NCBI GenBank assembly: GCA_963402885.1
Contig: OY727094.1
Location: 14,696,501 to 14,760,500 of the forward strand
Origin: Antedon bifida
Lineage: Eukaryota > Echinodermata > Crinoidea > Comatulida > Antedonidae
Length of the DNA stretch: 64,000 nucleotides
Reading direction: 5' to 3'
Of this stretch, positions 22,897 through 35,000 are shown in pieces. Position numbers and translations under genes: made by a program. The notes beneath the pieces were generated by a model that did no database searches, was not told the DNA's origin, and saw only the letters and a program-made list of their open reading frames with translations. Positions within the stretch are counted from its first letter, which is position 1. Every line of letters starts with the position of its first letter.

Positions 22897-23968
22897 ATGG
22901 ATACAGCAGATAAAGTCAATATAACAGTTAAAAACCGGTTTTCGCAAAAGATGACGAAATTCGAAATAATCATGAAGAATATCTAAAAGAAGAAATATAC
23001 TTTGCTCTAAGCAAAATAATCAATTGTGAGCACTTAGTTGGTGTACAAAAAGTAAAGAACCTTGGCGAATATACATAAATGATCATAACCAACGGGTGAA
23101 AGTTATAACTACGGGTCTAAACATCAAGGGTAGACACGTAAACATATATGACACTAATCCATTTCTCAACCGCACTGATAATGCAATCAGAATCTTGATA
23201 AAAGATGTACCTTTATCAGTAAGGAATGAGGAAATACTCGACACTCTGAAAAAAATGGGCTGCAAAATTGTATAAAGTACTGTACAATACATAAAGTTTA
23301 GAATCGATGGGAAACTATCACGTTTTCTTAATGGAGACCGAGCGATAATTGTTGAACCGTTTAAAAACAGTTTGCCAAGATTCTGCAAAATTAATAACTT
23401 TAATGCCAGGTTATTCCACAAAGAACAAGTAGTTGACTTCAAATGTTTCGAATGTGGTATGCTTGGACATAAGGTAAACGCGTGTCCGAAGAAGCTATCC
23501 ATAGTTGTATGTCATCTTTGCAACAAACTCGGGCATACCGCCAACAATTGCGACAACCAAGTTTTTGATGATGAAAACGAGATAGAGAGAAAGAAGCAAG
23601 AAGTTACTACTATCATAAGTAGTGGTGAAGGGAAAGATGAAAGCGAAAGCGAAGAAGAACAAGAAACCATTGTTGATGACAGTGACACAGAAAATGTAGG
23701 TAAAAAAGTTCCAACTAAAGCAGAATATGTGATCGAAGTGCTGACAGATTTGCTTAACAAACCGGCAAACCCAGAAAATGCATCAGATTCCTTGGAACTA
23801 GACGGAAAAGTTCAAGAAATTGTGGAAGAAGCCTATCCAAACGGAAATTTTAGTCAAGAGGATAAGACACCACAAGATTCACAAGAAGTTAAAAAAACCA
23901 AACAAGAAAAGGAAAAACAAAAGAAACAACAGAAAAAAAGTAAAAAAGCAACAAGTGTCGACAGTTGA
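22897..23968 (+). pseudogene. LINE ORF1 (gag-like) with two CCHC knuckles
   Basis: The probable start is ATG 22897. Frameshifts or stops follow near 23015, 23080 and 23275. The last frame (23372-23968) contains CFECGMLGHKVNACPK and CHLCNKLGHTANNC, two C-x2-C-x4-H-x4-C knuckles, then an acidic and a Lys-rich tail. Upstream, FRIDGKLSRFLNGDRAIIV and a preceding VRNEEILDTLKKMGCKI match the layout of Tx1-type ORF1 proteins, which bind element RNA. It is not functional as sequenced. Confidence 0.8.
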
Positions 23969-24099
23969 ACAAAAAGGAGAAAGAAGCTGCAATAAAACAG
24001 TGAAGGGAATGCGACCAATAACAGACTTTGCTACTACAGGAAAAGTTGATTTAGCCAGTGCAGAAATATGCGCACTCATGGCAATTTTGTAAAGGCTTA

Positions 24100-24488
24100 A
24101 AATTGCCTGAAATGTACTCTTATTTCATCGAAAATAAATTTTCAAAATTTTAAGCGCGCGTACGCATGCGTTACATGCGCTACGCACGTAATTGTATTGC
24201 CATATGATGATTTATGCCCTGAAATTTATGAGTACTAAATTTTATTTAATTGTGATTCATGGTTGTGAAGATATGATTACAAACGTGATTTCGTTAAATC
24301 GTGCGTAGACCGCGTAATTTTTTATTGCGCACCGTGAAAACATAACCACATTGATTCCTGGCCATAAGAAATATACTGTGAAAAATTGACCTAGCTAGAT
24401 TAAACTGATATCAAGATAAGGTCAGAAAGCGATAAAACGCATAGTGATACCGGACCGACCGACAGACCGACAGACAGACCGACAGACC

Positions 24489-24519
<31 letters not shown>

Positions 24520-24575
24520 CGACCAACCGACCGACATAGTGAACTATAGAGTCGCTTCCACGCGACTAAAAACAC
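24100..24575 (+). repeat. GC-rich inserted repeat ending in a (GACC/GACA)n microsatellite
   Basis: Between the LINE's ORF1 and endonuclease lies a block rich in CG dinucleotides (gcgcgcgtacgcatgcgtta at about 24153). It is followed by ccgaccgacagaccgacaga-type repeats (24453-24535) and gtcgcttccacgcgac (24551-24566). Its composition differs from the host element. It looks like a separate repeat inserted into the LINE or retained as its spacer. Confidence 0.55.
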
Positions 24576-24579
24576 TATT

Positions 24580-27550
24580 ATGAATTGGCTTCATTGTATC
24601 ACCCTCAACGCTAGACGGATTAGATCAAAAGATAAAGTGAAAAAAGTATTTCAATGGTGTAAAGACCAAAAAACAGATATAATTCTTTTACAGGAAACAC
24701 ATTTAACAAATGAATTAATCAAAAAGTCTTTTTTTAATTGGGAAGGAGAGGCCATGCACAGTGTTGGTAGTTCACATAGTAGAGGTGTTTCTGTTCTAAA
24801 AAAGATTTAGAATGTAGCATTATTAAATCTTTAATTGATAAAGACGGAAGATATATTTTTATAAAATTGCTTGTACATGGAAAGCCACTTATTATTATTA
24901 ACGTATATGCGCCAAATAAATGTAAAAATAGAAGTACATTCTTCAGAAATATTAGCGAACAAGGCAAATAACTGGAGTTCAGTCATGAAATTGGAAATTA
25001 TAAAAACGAAAGTTAAAGAATTTTCAATTCAATACGGTAAAGCAAAAAGTAAAAAACAAAATATAAAAAAAGAAAAATTACAAAAAGAAATACAAATTCT
25101 AGATCAAAACATTATTAATGATTCTAATTATAATGTAGATGTTGAAACTATTTTGGAAAACAAAAAAAATGAATTAGAAAATATTTATGATGTTGAGGCC
25201 AGAGGTGCTCAGATAACATCGAGGGCTAAATGGATTGAAGAAGGTGAACGTAGTACATCTTTTTTTCTTGGTCTTGAAAAATCAAACTGTAAAAATAAAC
25301 AAATTAAGAGCCTGTTAAACAATAATGGAAAGATTGTAACATTTTAAAAGTTTGTATGAAAGTGTTAAAATATGCCCAAAAAAAATTGATGAATACCTGA
25401 AAAAGACAAAAGTGAATACACTCACTGATAAAGAGAAAGAGTTATGTGAAGGTAGAATCACTATTGAGGAATGTAAAGGGGCTGTTTTAAGTATGAAGAA
25501 AAATAAATCGCCTGGCTCAGATGGACTAGGTGTAGAATTATACATTTTCTTTTGGGACGGTGTTGGACAACTGTTATGTGATGCGTTAAATGAATCCTTT
25601 GATTCAAAGGAACTTTCAAACTCACAAAGAAGAGCTGTTATTACCCTTTTATTTAAAAGTGGTGAAAAACAAAATTTAAATAACTGGCGTCCAATTATGT
25701 GTTAAGTTATAGACTACGCAGGGTCATTAAGTCACTAATTGATTCAGACCAAAAGGTTATATTAAAGATAGGTTTGCGGGGGAAAATATACGTTTAGCTA
25801 AAGATCTACTTTATTATACGGAAGAAAATGATATTGAAGGGGCTATGATGGTTCTTGACTTTAAAAAGGCTTTTGACTCGGTTAGTAGTAAAGTAGTAGT
25901 AAATTAGTAAAATTTGGTAATGTGTTTTGTGAATGGGTAAAAATTCTGTATAACAGAGTAGGGAGTGTCACAATTAATAATGGATGGGTATCAGAAAACA
26001 TCAGAATGGAAAGAGGCATTCGGCACTTTTATATATTCTTGTGGTCGAAATAATGGCTTCTAATATAAGAAATAGTAATATTTACAAGGGAATTAAATTA
26101 CCAAATGTAAATGTCGAAGCTAGAATAAGTCAGTTAGCCGATGACACAATACTTTATGTTGGTAATGAAAAGAGTCTTCATACAGCGGTTAACACTGTGG
26201 AAGAATTTTGTGAAATGTCAGGCTTGAAATTAAACAAACATAAATCAAAAGCTATGTGGATGGGTAAATGGAAAAATAGAATTGATAAACCACTTGATTT
26301 ATGTTGGGAAAAAAAGCCGATAAAGATATTAGGAATATATGTGGGATATGATTACAAGACTTGTGAAACTAAAAATTGGAGTGATAAACTGGTTGATTTT
26401 GAAAAGATTTTGAAAGTATGGAGTTCTAGAAATTTAACACTTTATGGGAAAGTAATTATATTGAAGTCACTTGCACTAGCAAAACTTACATACAATGCAA
26501 ATATTATTACTGTACCAAAGTATGTTTATGACATAGTTAACAAACAAAGTTAAAAATCTGAAAAAATAAAAAGGAAAACCTTAATTGGAAACCTAAACGA
26601 AGGTGGAATTAAAATGACAGATTTTAAATTACATACAAAAGCACTTAATGTCACATGGCTAAAAAGGTTGTTACATGAAGATGAAGCAAAATGGAAATTT
26701 ATTCCAAAATTTTATATTAATAATTTATGTTCAGAAAATATTCTTTTTAAACATGACAGATGAAAACCACTTTATACATAAAATGCCTATGTTTTATGAG
26801 AGTATGTTGGAAGCATGCATAAAGTATAATAATTGCTGTAAAAGAAGTGTAGACACATATGATGATATAATGAATGAACAGTTGTGGGGTAATAAGTTAA
26901 TACAACTTAAAAACCAATCACTATGTTATAAACATTGGATTGAATGTGGCATTATTTTAGTGAAGGATATTATAAAAGAAAATAGATTCATAACTTCAAA
27001 AGAATTGTTGGTAAAATTAAAGTACAAAACAAACTGGTTAAATGAATACATGTGCTTATTAAAAGCGATACCAATACAATGGAAAACTATAATCAAATAC
27101 GAGGAAAATTGTTATTATAATATAACAGAAAATGTCATTAAGAATAGATATAAGGACATCACAACAAAGAGTATTTATCTCTTTATTTAAATTTTTGTCT
27201 CTTCGGTTTGTCAAGGAAAATGGGAAAAATATTTTCATAATTTGAATATTGATTGGAAGTCATGTTGGTTATCTAAAGTTTGTAAAATGAAAGATAAAAA
27301 ATTAATACACTTTAATTACAAACTGTTAAATAGAATTTTAGCAACAAACAAAAGGTTGTTTATCTGGAAACTAAAAGATACTAATATATGTGGTAGATGT
27401 GGAGAGGTACAAGATGAGGAGCATATGTTTTTTACTTGTAAATTTATTCAAAGTTTTTGGACAAAAATAGAGATTGTTTTAAAAGGTACCAATCATATAA
27501 ACAAAATTTTTTCAAAATCTGGTAATTGGAACAAGAAATATTCTTACTGA
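24580..27550 (+). pseudogene. LINE ORF2: endonuclease, reverse transcriptase and C-terminal Cys/His motif, broken
   Basis: 24580-24807 encodes the endonuclease start (LHCITLNARRIRSKDKVKK, DIILLQETHLT). About 24810-24960 continues it in other frames. Most of the endonuclease is then missing. 24995-25345 is the linker region, and 25352-25705 the RT fingers. About 25830-25890 holds MMVLDFKKAFDSV, and 25984-26553 holds the altered active site LADDT and the thumb. 27242-27550 ends with CGRCGEVQDEEHMFFTC, a C-x2-C-x7-H-x4-C motif. Many frame changes make it inactive. Confidence 0.8.
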
Positions 27551-28469
27551 TTTTATATATACATTTGCTGCTTTCACGGTTTATAAACAAAAGATACTGG
27601 CTGATGTTACAAATAAAAGTTATTTTAACTTATGGAAATCTTTTAAACAAGGAATTCTATTCAGAATGGAATGTGATATAGTGTATAAAAGAAAGGAAAG
27701 CATAAAAAAATGGGAAAAAGTAAAAAATATTATTTTAGCGAGAAAATATTATTACGACACAATACTTAGTATTGTAGTATGGTTTTACCTTACTAGTTTT
27801 ATTTACTGTGCTATATGAGTTACAGTATATTTTATTTTGTGATGTTGTAATGGCAATTGTGAACCTATATTATGTGATGTATATTTTTATATAACTTTTG
27901 TCTATTTTTTAAATGCTTTAACTTTTTATATATGTAAAATACTAAAAATAAGAAAAACAAAAAAAAACTTTAAGCTGCAGAGAAAAATTGATATAGATTA
28001 TTGTAACAATTGTAAAGAATGAAATAAAAGTGAGTGAATCTCACAAAAGACAAAAAAAAAACAACTGTAATACAAGTTGCAAAATGGCATTGAAATCATT
28101 CACTAAAGTACCACATCAGAACGTAAATCAAACTACACATCATTAAACTTTTAAAATTATAATTATATCATTGTTATTAAATTATGAAATAATAATGTGT
28201 ATACTTAATTACAAAGTAATCTAAATATACTAAATTCAAGAAGTAAATGTTAGGCCACACATCATTTAAGCCAAAGAAACTATGTTTTTTGTATATTAAA
28301 GTTCACATACATTTTACATTATAAAGTACAAATAAGTACAATTTGTGTTATTTGTTTGTGCATCATTGAATTTGAATATATATACGAATGCATTGGAACA
28401 TAAAAAAAATAATTGTTTAGTATTTAAAAACAGTACAGATGCTCTGATTGTATGATGTAAATTCCATAG

Positions 28470-29026
28470 CTAAATAGATTGTGCTAAGATTTGCGGAATA
28501 CCTTCTAGAACTTGGACAGGCCTTATAAGTTGTAGGAGCTTTATGCTGTCAATAAATGGTTGCATATCTTCCTCACAAATTTCGTTTCTTTCCTCAAGGT
28601 CCATAATCAAATGCCATTTATCTTCATAATTCTGTTTTGCTTCATTAAAATGTGAATTCATTTTCTGCATATCTTTATTGGTCAGACTATCTCCAAACTC
28701 TATCAACATTAGTCTGTGTCGAGACAACTTTGAAATGGCAATATCACTAACATTCGGGAATGCTCCGATTTTCTCTTTAATTTTTGTTGCCAATCCAAAT
28801 TGTTCCGTTACTTTTATGGTTTCATAAAACAAAGTTAAGTCATGTCTTGTTAGATGTTCTCTGTCCATTAAGGAATTTAGTAGCTCAGTTGTGTTAGATG
28901 CTTCATCTAACTCACCAGTTGGCAGGAGATCTTTATACAAGAGTTTCAGCTTATTGAGTAAACGACGATGATCATACCACTCTGAACAGTTTACTTTAAT
29001 GAGTTTAAAGTTACAATCAGAAATTT
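28470..29026 (-). CDS. Second tandem death-effector-like domain exon, with alternative donor
   Basis: The exon follows linker exon 29486-29530 in phase. Domain one includes LLPTGELDEASNTTELLNSL and MDREHLTRHDLTLFYETIKV. Domain two includes SRHRLMLIEFGDSLTNKDM and ends FIDSIKLLQLIRPVQVLEG. It resembles tandem DEDs, with the SRHRLMLIEFG segment clearly paralogous to SEHRRKLIAFG in exon 41282-41836. Read to the end it stops at 28470. A GAAG|GTATTC donor after 28502 falls at the homologous position to the first exon's donor and would splice in frame into 22295-22339. Confidence 0.7.
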
Positions 29027-32000
29027 CTATGAAAATAAAAAAAAAACATACAGTATATTTAAAATACTATTACAGGCTAAGAATAAGTATAAATTTAATA
29101 CTGTAATCAAACAAAATTTTTCTAAAACTTTTGTCGGAATTTAAACCTATGGTAATGGTAACTGTAGGCCTATAGGAATAAAGTGTAATACATGTTGCAA
29201 TGATATAATCTTAAATTATAAAATAAAACTGCCAATATTGCACTCAACAATAAAGCTATCAAATATTGTTGAATATGAAATTCCACTAGACATTACAGTT
29301 GTATATAAGTTTGAAAATTTAACTAAATATGAATAATATCTGCAAAGTCTATGCCTAAATCATGTGTTTGTCGGAAATTGTATAGCATAAATTGTTGGAA
29401 ATCCAATTCAGTTAAGAAGGTGACAACCTCATTACACAAATTAAGTAGAATATTGGCACCCCAACCCTATTGAAATAAAACATACTTTCTACATTGCTTG
29501 ATGGTCCAGCTTCACTTCTTGATTGTTTATCTAAAAAGAAAGTATTTTAGTACATTAGTTACAATATCCATGTTGACATTTTATTTAAACTTCCAAGAGA
29601 CATTTTGAATTAATCAAAAACATAAAATATTAAGATTTAACTTGTTACTTTTTGGTAACTTTATAGAACCAAACTGCCAAGTACCATGTCAAAACATAAA
29701 TCAAACTGCACGTCAAGTTTTATAGCAGTTTAATAAGTATGGTAAACGCCTATCACAACCTTCTCTTCCCCTCTTCAAAGAATATAATTTTCTCCCATCA
29801 TTAATCCGACTTCAATCCCACATTCCAAATCATTTATCCCTAAGTCAATTACAGTTTTCAACAACACCGTTACTAGATAATTTGGTTCTGTTTAAGTAAT
29901 TTTTATATAATGTATTTTTATTGTTATGTATAATGTTTTTGTGCAATTTTATATAGTGTGTACTATGTTCTTATATATTTAAACGTTCTTTTTAAATAGT
30001 GTACAAAAAACGAATTTCCGATGTTTTATTGGACCTAATAAATGCTGTGAGAGCAGCGCATTATTATTATTGAAATTATAGTTGGGTTCACTGCCTTAAT
30101 ACCATTAATTACCAGCAGCACTTACAATGAATATTAAAGTATGACCATGGAGTAAAGAATAAGTAATATTCTTAACTCCATGGTATGACACATATATTCA
30201 TTGTTGCCATGTTTAAAATTAAAAATAATAATGACAGAAATAAAATTTAGAATAGAATCATCATGGCACTAAAGGAAAAAAAAACCATACTTTTTGGGGT
30301 GCTTGATGATCCCCAAAGTCTGGCTAGGCTTAGTTTTGTAGGGCCTAGCTGGTAAACAGTGGTAATGTAGGAACATTGTACACTAGCTATAGGCCTAGGC
30401 TGGCCTTGTCTCCTTGCTGAGTTAATTGTCTTTCTTTTTTTTGGCAGAATCATTTTTTCCTTCAAACCATTCTACTACAGACCTATATTCCATTATAATG
30501 ATGATTATGATTATAATTGGTTGGATGTAGACCTAATGGAAATATTTGATCCGATGGAATGAAAGAAGCATGTTTGAAGTTAATTATTCTTTATTTTTAT
30601 TAAGGTGCTGTACGTGTATACGTAAATGTGTCAATAATTTTTTTTTATTTAAAAGGGGGGAAGAGTGCACTTTATTATTACATTTATTTATTACTGCTAG
30701 TTAAATATTATATTGCTATACTAAGAATGACTGGTTTTGGTTTTAGGTATAGTAACAATAACATAATAATAAATATAAGAAATACTTTATAATTTTAGAC
30801 CACATATTATTGATCGATTACCGGTATATGTTTGCATTTTAGAAGTATTAAAAATATTATTTAAGTCTATTCTACTGTACCTGATATTAAAGGACGTGCA
30901 TAGTCTGTCCTATCCACTTGTGGTGGTTGTCGTGGTAGATTTGAGGATGTAGAAGGCGCATCTAAAATTACAAAATATATTAATACTCTAATTTATTTAA
31001 ATTCACCTTTGAATCTGTCACACAATGCAGTCTGGTCCAATATACAAAACAGAAAATGTTGAAAACAAGAAAAACTTAATAGCGAAACTGAAATATATAC
31101 AAGCAAATTGGGGAGTTTTTCAAATTTATTTTCCTCATTTGTATTCATAGTGTCCATAAGTCATAATCATTAAAAAACTGTCATATTACATTTTTAAATC
31201 ATGGACTTTTGATACATCTACATCCTTAACAAGATTGCTGCATTCAATTCAATTTTTACATTTTGTTGTACTTTTCAAGTTATGTTCTCCCCATCGAAGT
31301 GGAAAAGGCCTATGTTGGTTTATCCAGGTAAGCTAGCACTTATAGACTACCAACACAACTATGTGTATTTTATCTATTTTAATCACTTAATTTTTGTTGT
31401 TTTGCTGTTGTTAATGTATTTTATTTGTATAGTTGCCAAAGTAAAGTCAAATTTATTTCCTGTTTAAATAATTAAAAATCTTGAAGCAACAAGTGTATTA
31501 AACATTCTATTTAAAAGAACTGTGACAAACAAAATACATGAAAACGTTCATGAGTAGAAAAACTTTTATTCGGAATTGAAACCCCACCAATATAATTTTA
31601 TAAATACAAAATCAACAAATATGTTTACCTTTTGTTAGTTCATCACCAAACAATTTACGGTAAGGTCTCACATCCATTTTCCTTTCATCACAAGGTAAAT
31701 AATCTTTGTTAAACTTGCTAATAACATGCATATGAGCATTGGTGTTTGGACTAGATGCACAAGGAATGCACATCCTCACTTTACGAACTTGTGTATTTTG
31801 AAAGTTTGGACTACATTCACAAGGGATGCACATTCTTACTTTAAGACCCCGTGCACCACTCTGACTGAACACTTTCAATTCCTCTTGGAGGAAACAAAGT
31901 ACCTAATAGTATATAATATATAGAATATTAAAATTAATTTAAAAATTGTATTGCATGTAGAATCAACAGTCCCGAGTATCAGCTGAAGCGAAATAATCAA

Positions 32001-35000
32001 ATCCAGAACATCGTGAAATAAAATCATTTATGCAATATTCAGAATGGAAACTGATTATGATCAAAATCAATTTTTCAGTATAGTACTATATTTTTCTTTA
32101 GTGAACAAAATCTATATAAAAAATCAATCAAAATACCTATACCAACTTTGTAAATAAAGTATATATATATGATGTTGTTTAGTCACTTTCATATCTACTA
32201 GCCTACCTTCTTACAGGCTTCAGGTAGTGGCTTGATTTCATCTTCTGTAAGCTGCTGTTCTAAAGGACTATCATTGAAGCTCTTTGTTCTTACTATTGTT
32301 GTCTGAAATATTTAAAAAAATAAACAATTTATTTATTTTTAGTCATTCACAATAAAAATACTATCTTCTTTGGGACCCTTGATACAATAGTATAAAACAT
32401 GATACAATTTTAAAATGCAAAAACAATTCCTAAAAGTTACCTTTGAAAATATTTATTACAATTTTCAGGGGTGGGGGAAGGGGTGCAAATTTTTTGAATA
32501 TTCTGTGAAGCTCAACTACAAAACCACCATTTTGTGGTGTGATTTCATCGATCAAAGCTGAGCTTTCCTGTGATTGGCAGAGCTTTTTTGGAATCTGGCT
32601 ATTTGATGGTTGGACGCAAATACCCACAGTGGAACTCGTGTGGACCAATTAAGTCACATGGTCTCTCTGGACTGATCAAGTGGTAAATTTAATGCAAACA
32701 AAAGAAAGACATCAGCATGGGTTTTTTTATGGGCAAACCTCCGTAATCTACAGTGTGTTTCATCAATGATCGGATGAGCTGAAGCATGAAGCATTCAAAA
32801 CCAAACTGGCTTCTGTAGGATTACGTTGCGCAACAAATGTTTCTTTCAAAAGTACATCTGGTATTTATGTATCTTTTTTTTAAACATCATATTATAGTAG
32901 CAATTTTACACAAAATTGTCAGCATTTACACAACACTAAATCACAAAATTCATATTTCCTGCAAAATATTTTTAGTTTGCGAAGTAATTTTATTGTAAAT
33001 TTGGGTAAATTTATTATTGCATTAAAAATATGGTACTAATTGTAAAATGTACCTGTAACATACGGCATTGTTTAATGGTAGTAACATATAGAATGACTAG
33101 GTGATCAGCATCAATGTTCAATTCTACATGCTCATAGGATAGAACAGGTTCTTTATCTTCCATTTGAAATTTCTCAATAAACTTTGTTGCAGCACGTTGG
33201 AAAAGATCATCTGGAAGATAGCTACCAAAATCATGAAATAGAGAAACTGCACGCTTTTTTTTAAATCCAGGTGGTGGTGAGGCATGTGGTTTCAAACGTG
33301 ACAGAACGTAGAAAATTTTTTCATTATTCTGTGTAAACAAAAAATAATTTAATAAGTAGATCAGTAGGCTATATATAGGCTAGAAAATTGAAATATTAAT
33401 GAAATTAGTATCAATACCTTTGAATTTATTTGTTCACACACTAATCCAAACTTTTGCATGAGAGACGCAAAGAATGATAATATCTCATCAGAATCACAGA
33501 ACTTCTCCCACAGATGTTTTAGCAATCCACCTTTTAAAATGCCTTGGTCCAGCATCCTCCAAGCTGGTCTCATAGCTGGTACCTATTATTTTACAAAAAT
33601 AGAATACAATTAAAATCAAATTTTAATTTATTAATTCAGAGTAACATTGGTAGGTATAGTTGAAAAAAAGTATTGATCTTTGAGTTCATATGATTGGGTA
33701 CCTGTAACTTTAGTGAAGTTATTTTCTATCAAAAGTTATTTATAATTAAATTTAGAAGCCAGTAATATTATGTTGCTGCACAGTATGCAAAACATCATTT
33801 TTGTTAATTACTAACCATATCGTCATGGTCTATTACAGTGATGATTGTTTTAAACATGTCAACTAGTCGCATCAAATCTACAACTATTATATCTCTTAGA
33901 TCCTTGTCATCTGGGTAGTAGAGGATCATGCCAATGTCATGTAAATACTCAAGCAGAACTTTGTGACCGTCTGTTACTTTACAGATTTTTTTAAGTACTT
34001 CATCTTGGATCTGTTCAAAAATAGATATGAACATACGTAAAACAATTATAATGAAAAGTTTATTAATATACTTTCATAAATTTTCAAATAATATGACAAT
34101 GTAACAGTACAATAAATACCTACTATAAAGAGATTTAACTTTATATATAAAGTACATCTATTAGTGAAAATGGTAGTTGACTGAAAGCTTCACTACAAGT
34201 AATTGTTTTATTCAGACCCGTATTAACTAGGATTTTACACCAATTACAATGTAAACTGAAAATAACATGGTGGTATACTGAAAATTGAGATCTGACTAAT
34301 AGAACAAATACTGTAAACCTTATTTGTGAATTTTTCTTTATAAAAGAAATTGCCACATTTTTAATATGGTAATTCATTAATTGTTTACATTGAACGCTAT
34401 TTTCTATTAATTCTTGCACCTAACCTCAAAAGTTGGTAAATAGATGTGCTTCTTTTTCAAGATTTGGATTTCCTGCTGGACTTGCAACCATTTTATTGGC
34501 AAAGTGCGGATCATTTTCTTTGACAAATCCAGTATTTGTTTCATGATGGCAGAAGCATTGCTTTGTTTAAATGGTACACTGTTTTCAATGGTAAAAATAG
34601 TTGAACACACCATAGTTTCATATGGTTTGTCTTTTAGGGCTTCCCAAATTTTAGATTTTATTTCTTTAACCTGAAAGAAAGAGACACTTAATCACTGTAG
34701 TTTCTCATGTTTAAAGCTATTATTATCCAACAACATGGCACCATCTTCCATTCCATCAAAAAATGATTATTACAAAAGAGTCATTTCTCTACAGTCTTTC
34801 AACTCACCTTTTGATTATTTAGACCATTTAAATGTGTACCTATCAATAATACAGGAGGACAAGGCTGACCATTTATCTTTGCATCAGGTCTACTGTTTGT
34901 GTATATGGAACGAATCCAAGAAAGAATGAACTCCAGATTTGTCATTCTGTGGTCATACTTTTCACCCTAAATTTTATAAGTACATATGATAACAAAAAAA

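Larger units (their letters stand above)
22897..27970 (+). mobile_element. Decayed L1-Tx1-type LINE
   Basis: In order: an ORF1 with two CCHC zinc knuckles, an apurinic-type endonuclease start, a reverse transcriptase and a C-terminal Cys/His motif. It is broken by many stops and frameshifts and by a large gap between endonuclease and RT. It ends in an A-rich tail. The RT phrase KNKSPGSDGLGVELYIFFWD and the endonuclease phrase LQETHLT are typical of the L1/Tx1 group. It sits between the terminal DED exon of the intact Roc-COR gene and the linker exon of module 2, so it lengthens the distance between the modules. Confidence 0.85.

Noticed and set aside
34735..34929. Plus-strand frame antisense to the Roc G4 exon
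   Set aside because: It is the shadow of exon 34808-34966, which has splice borders and conserved motifs on the minus strand.
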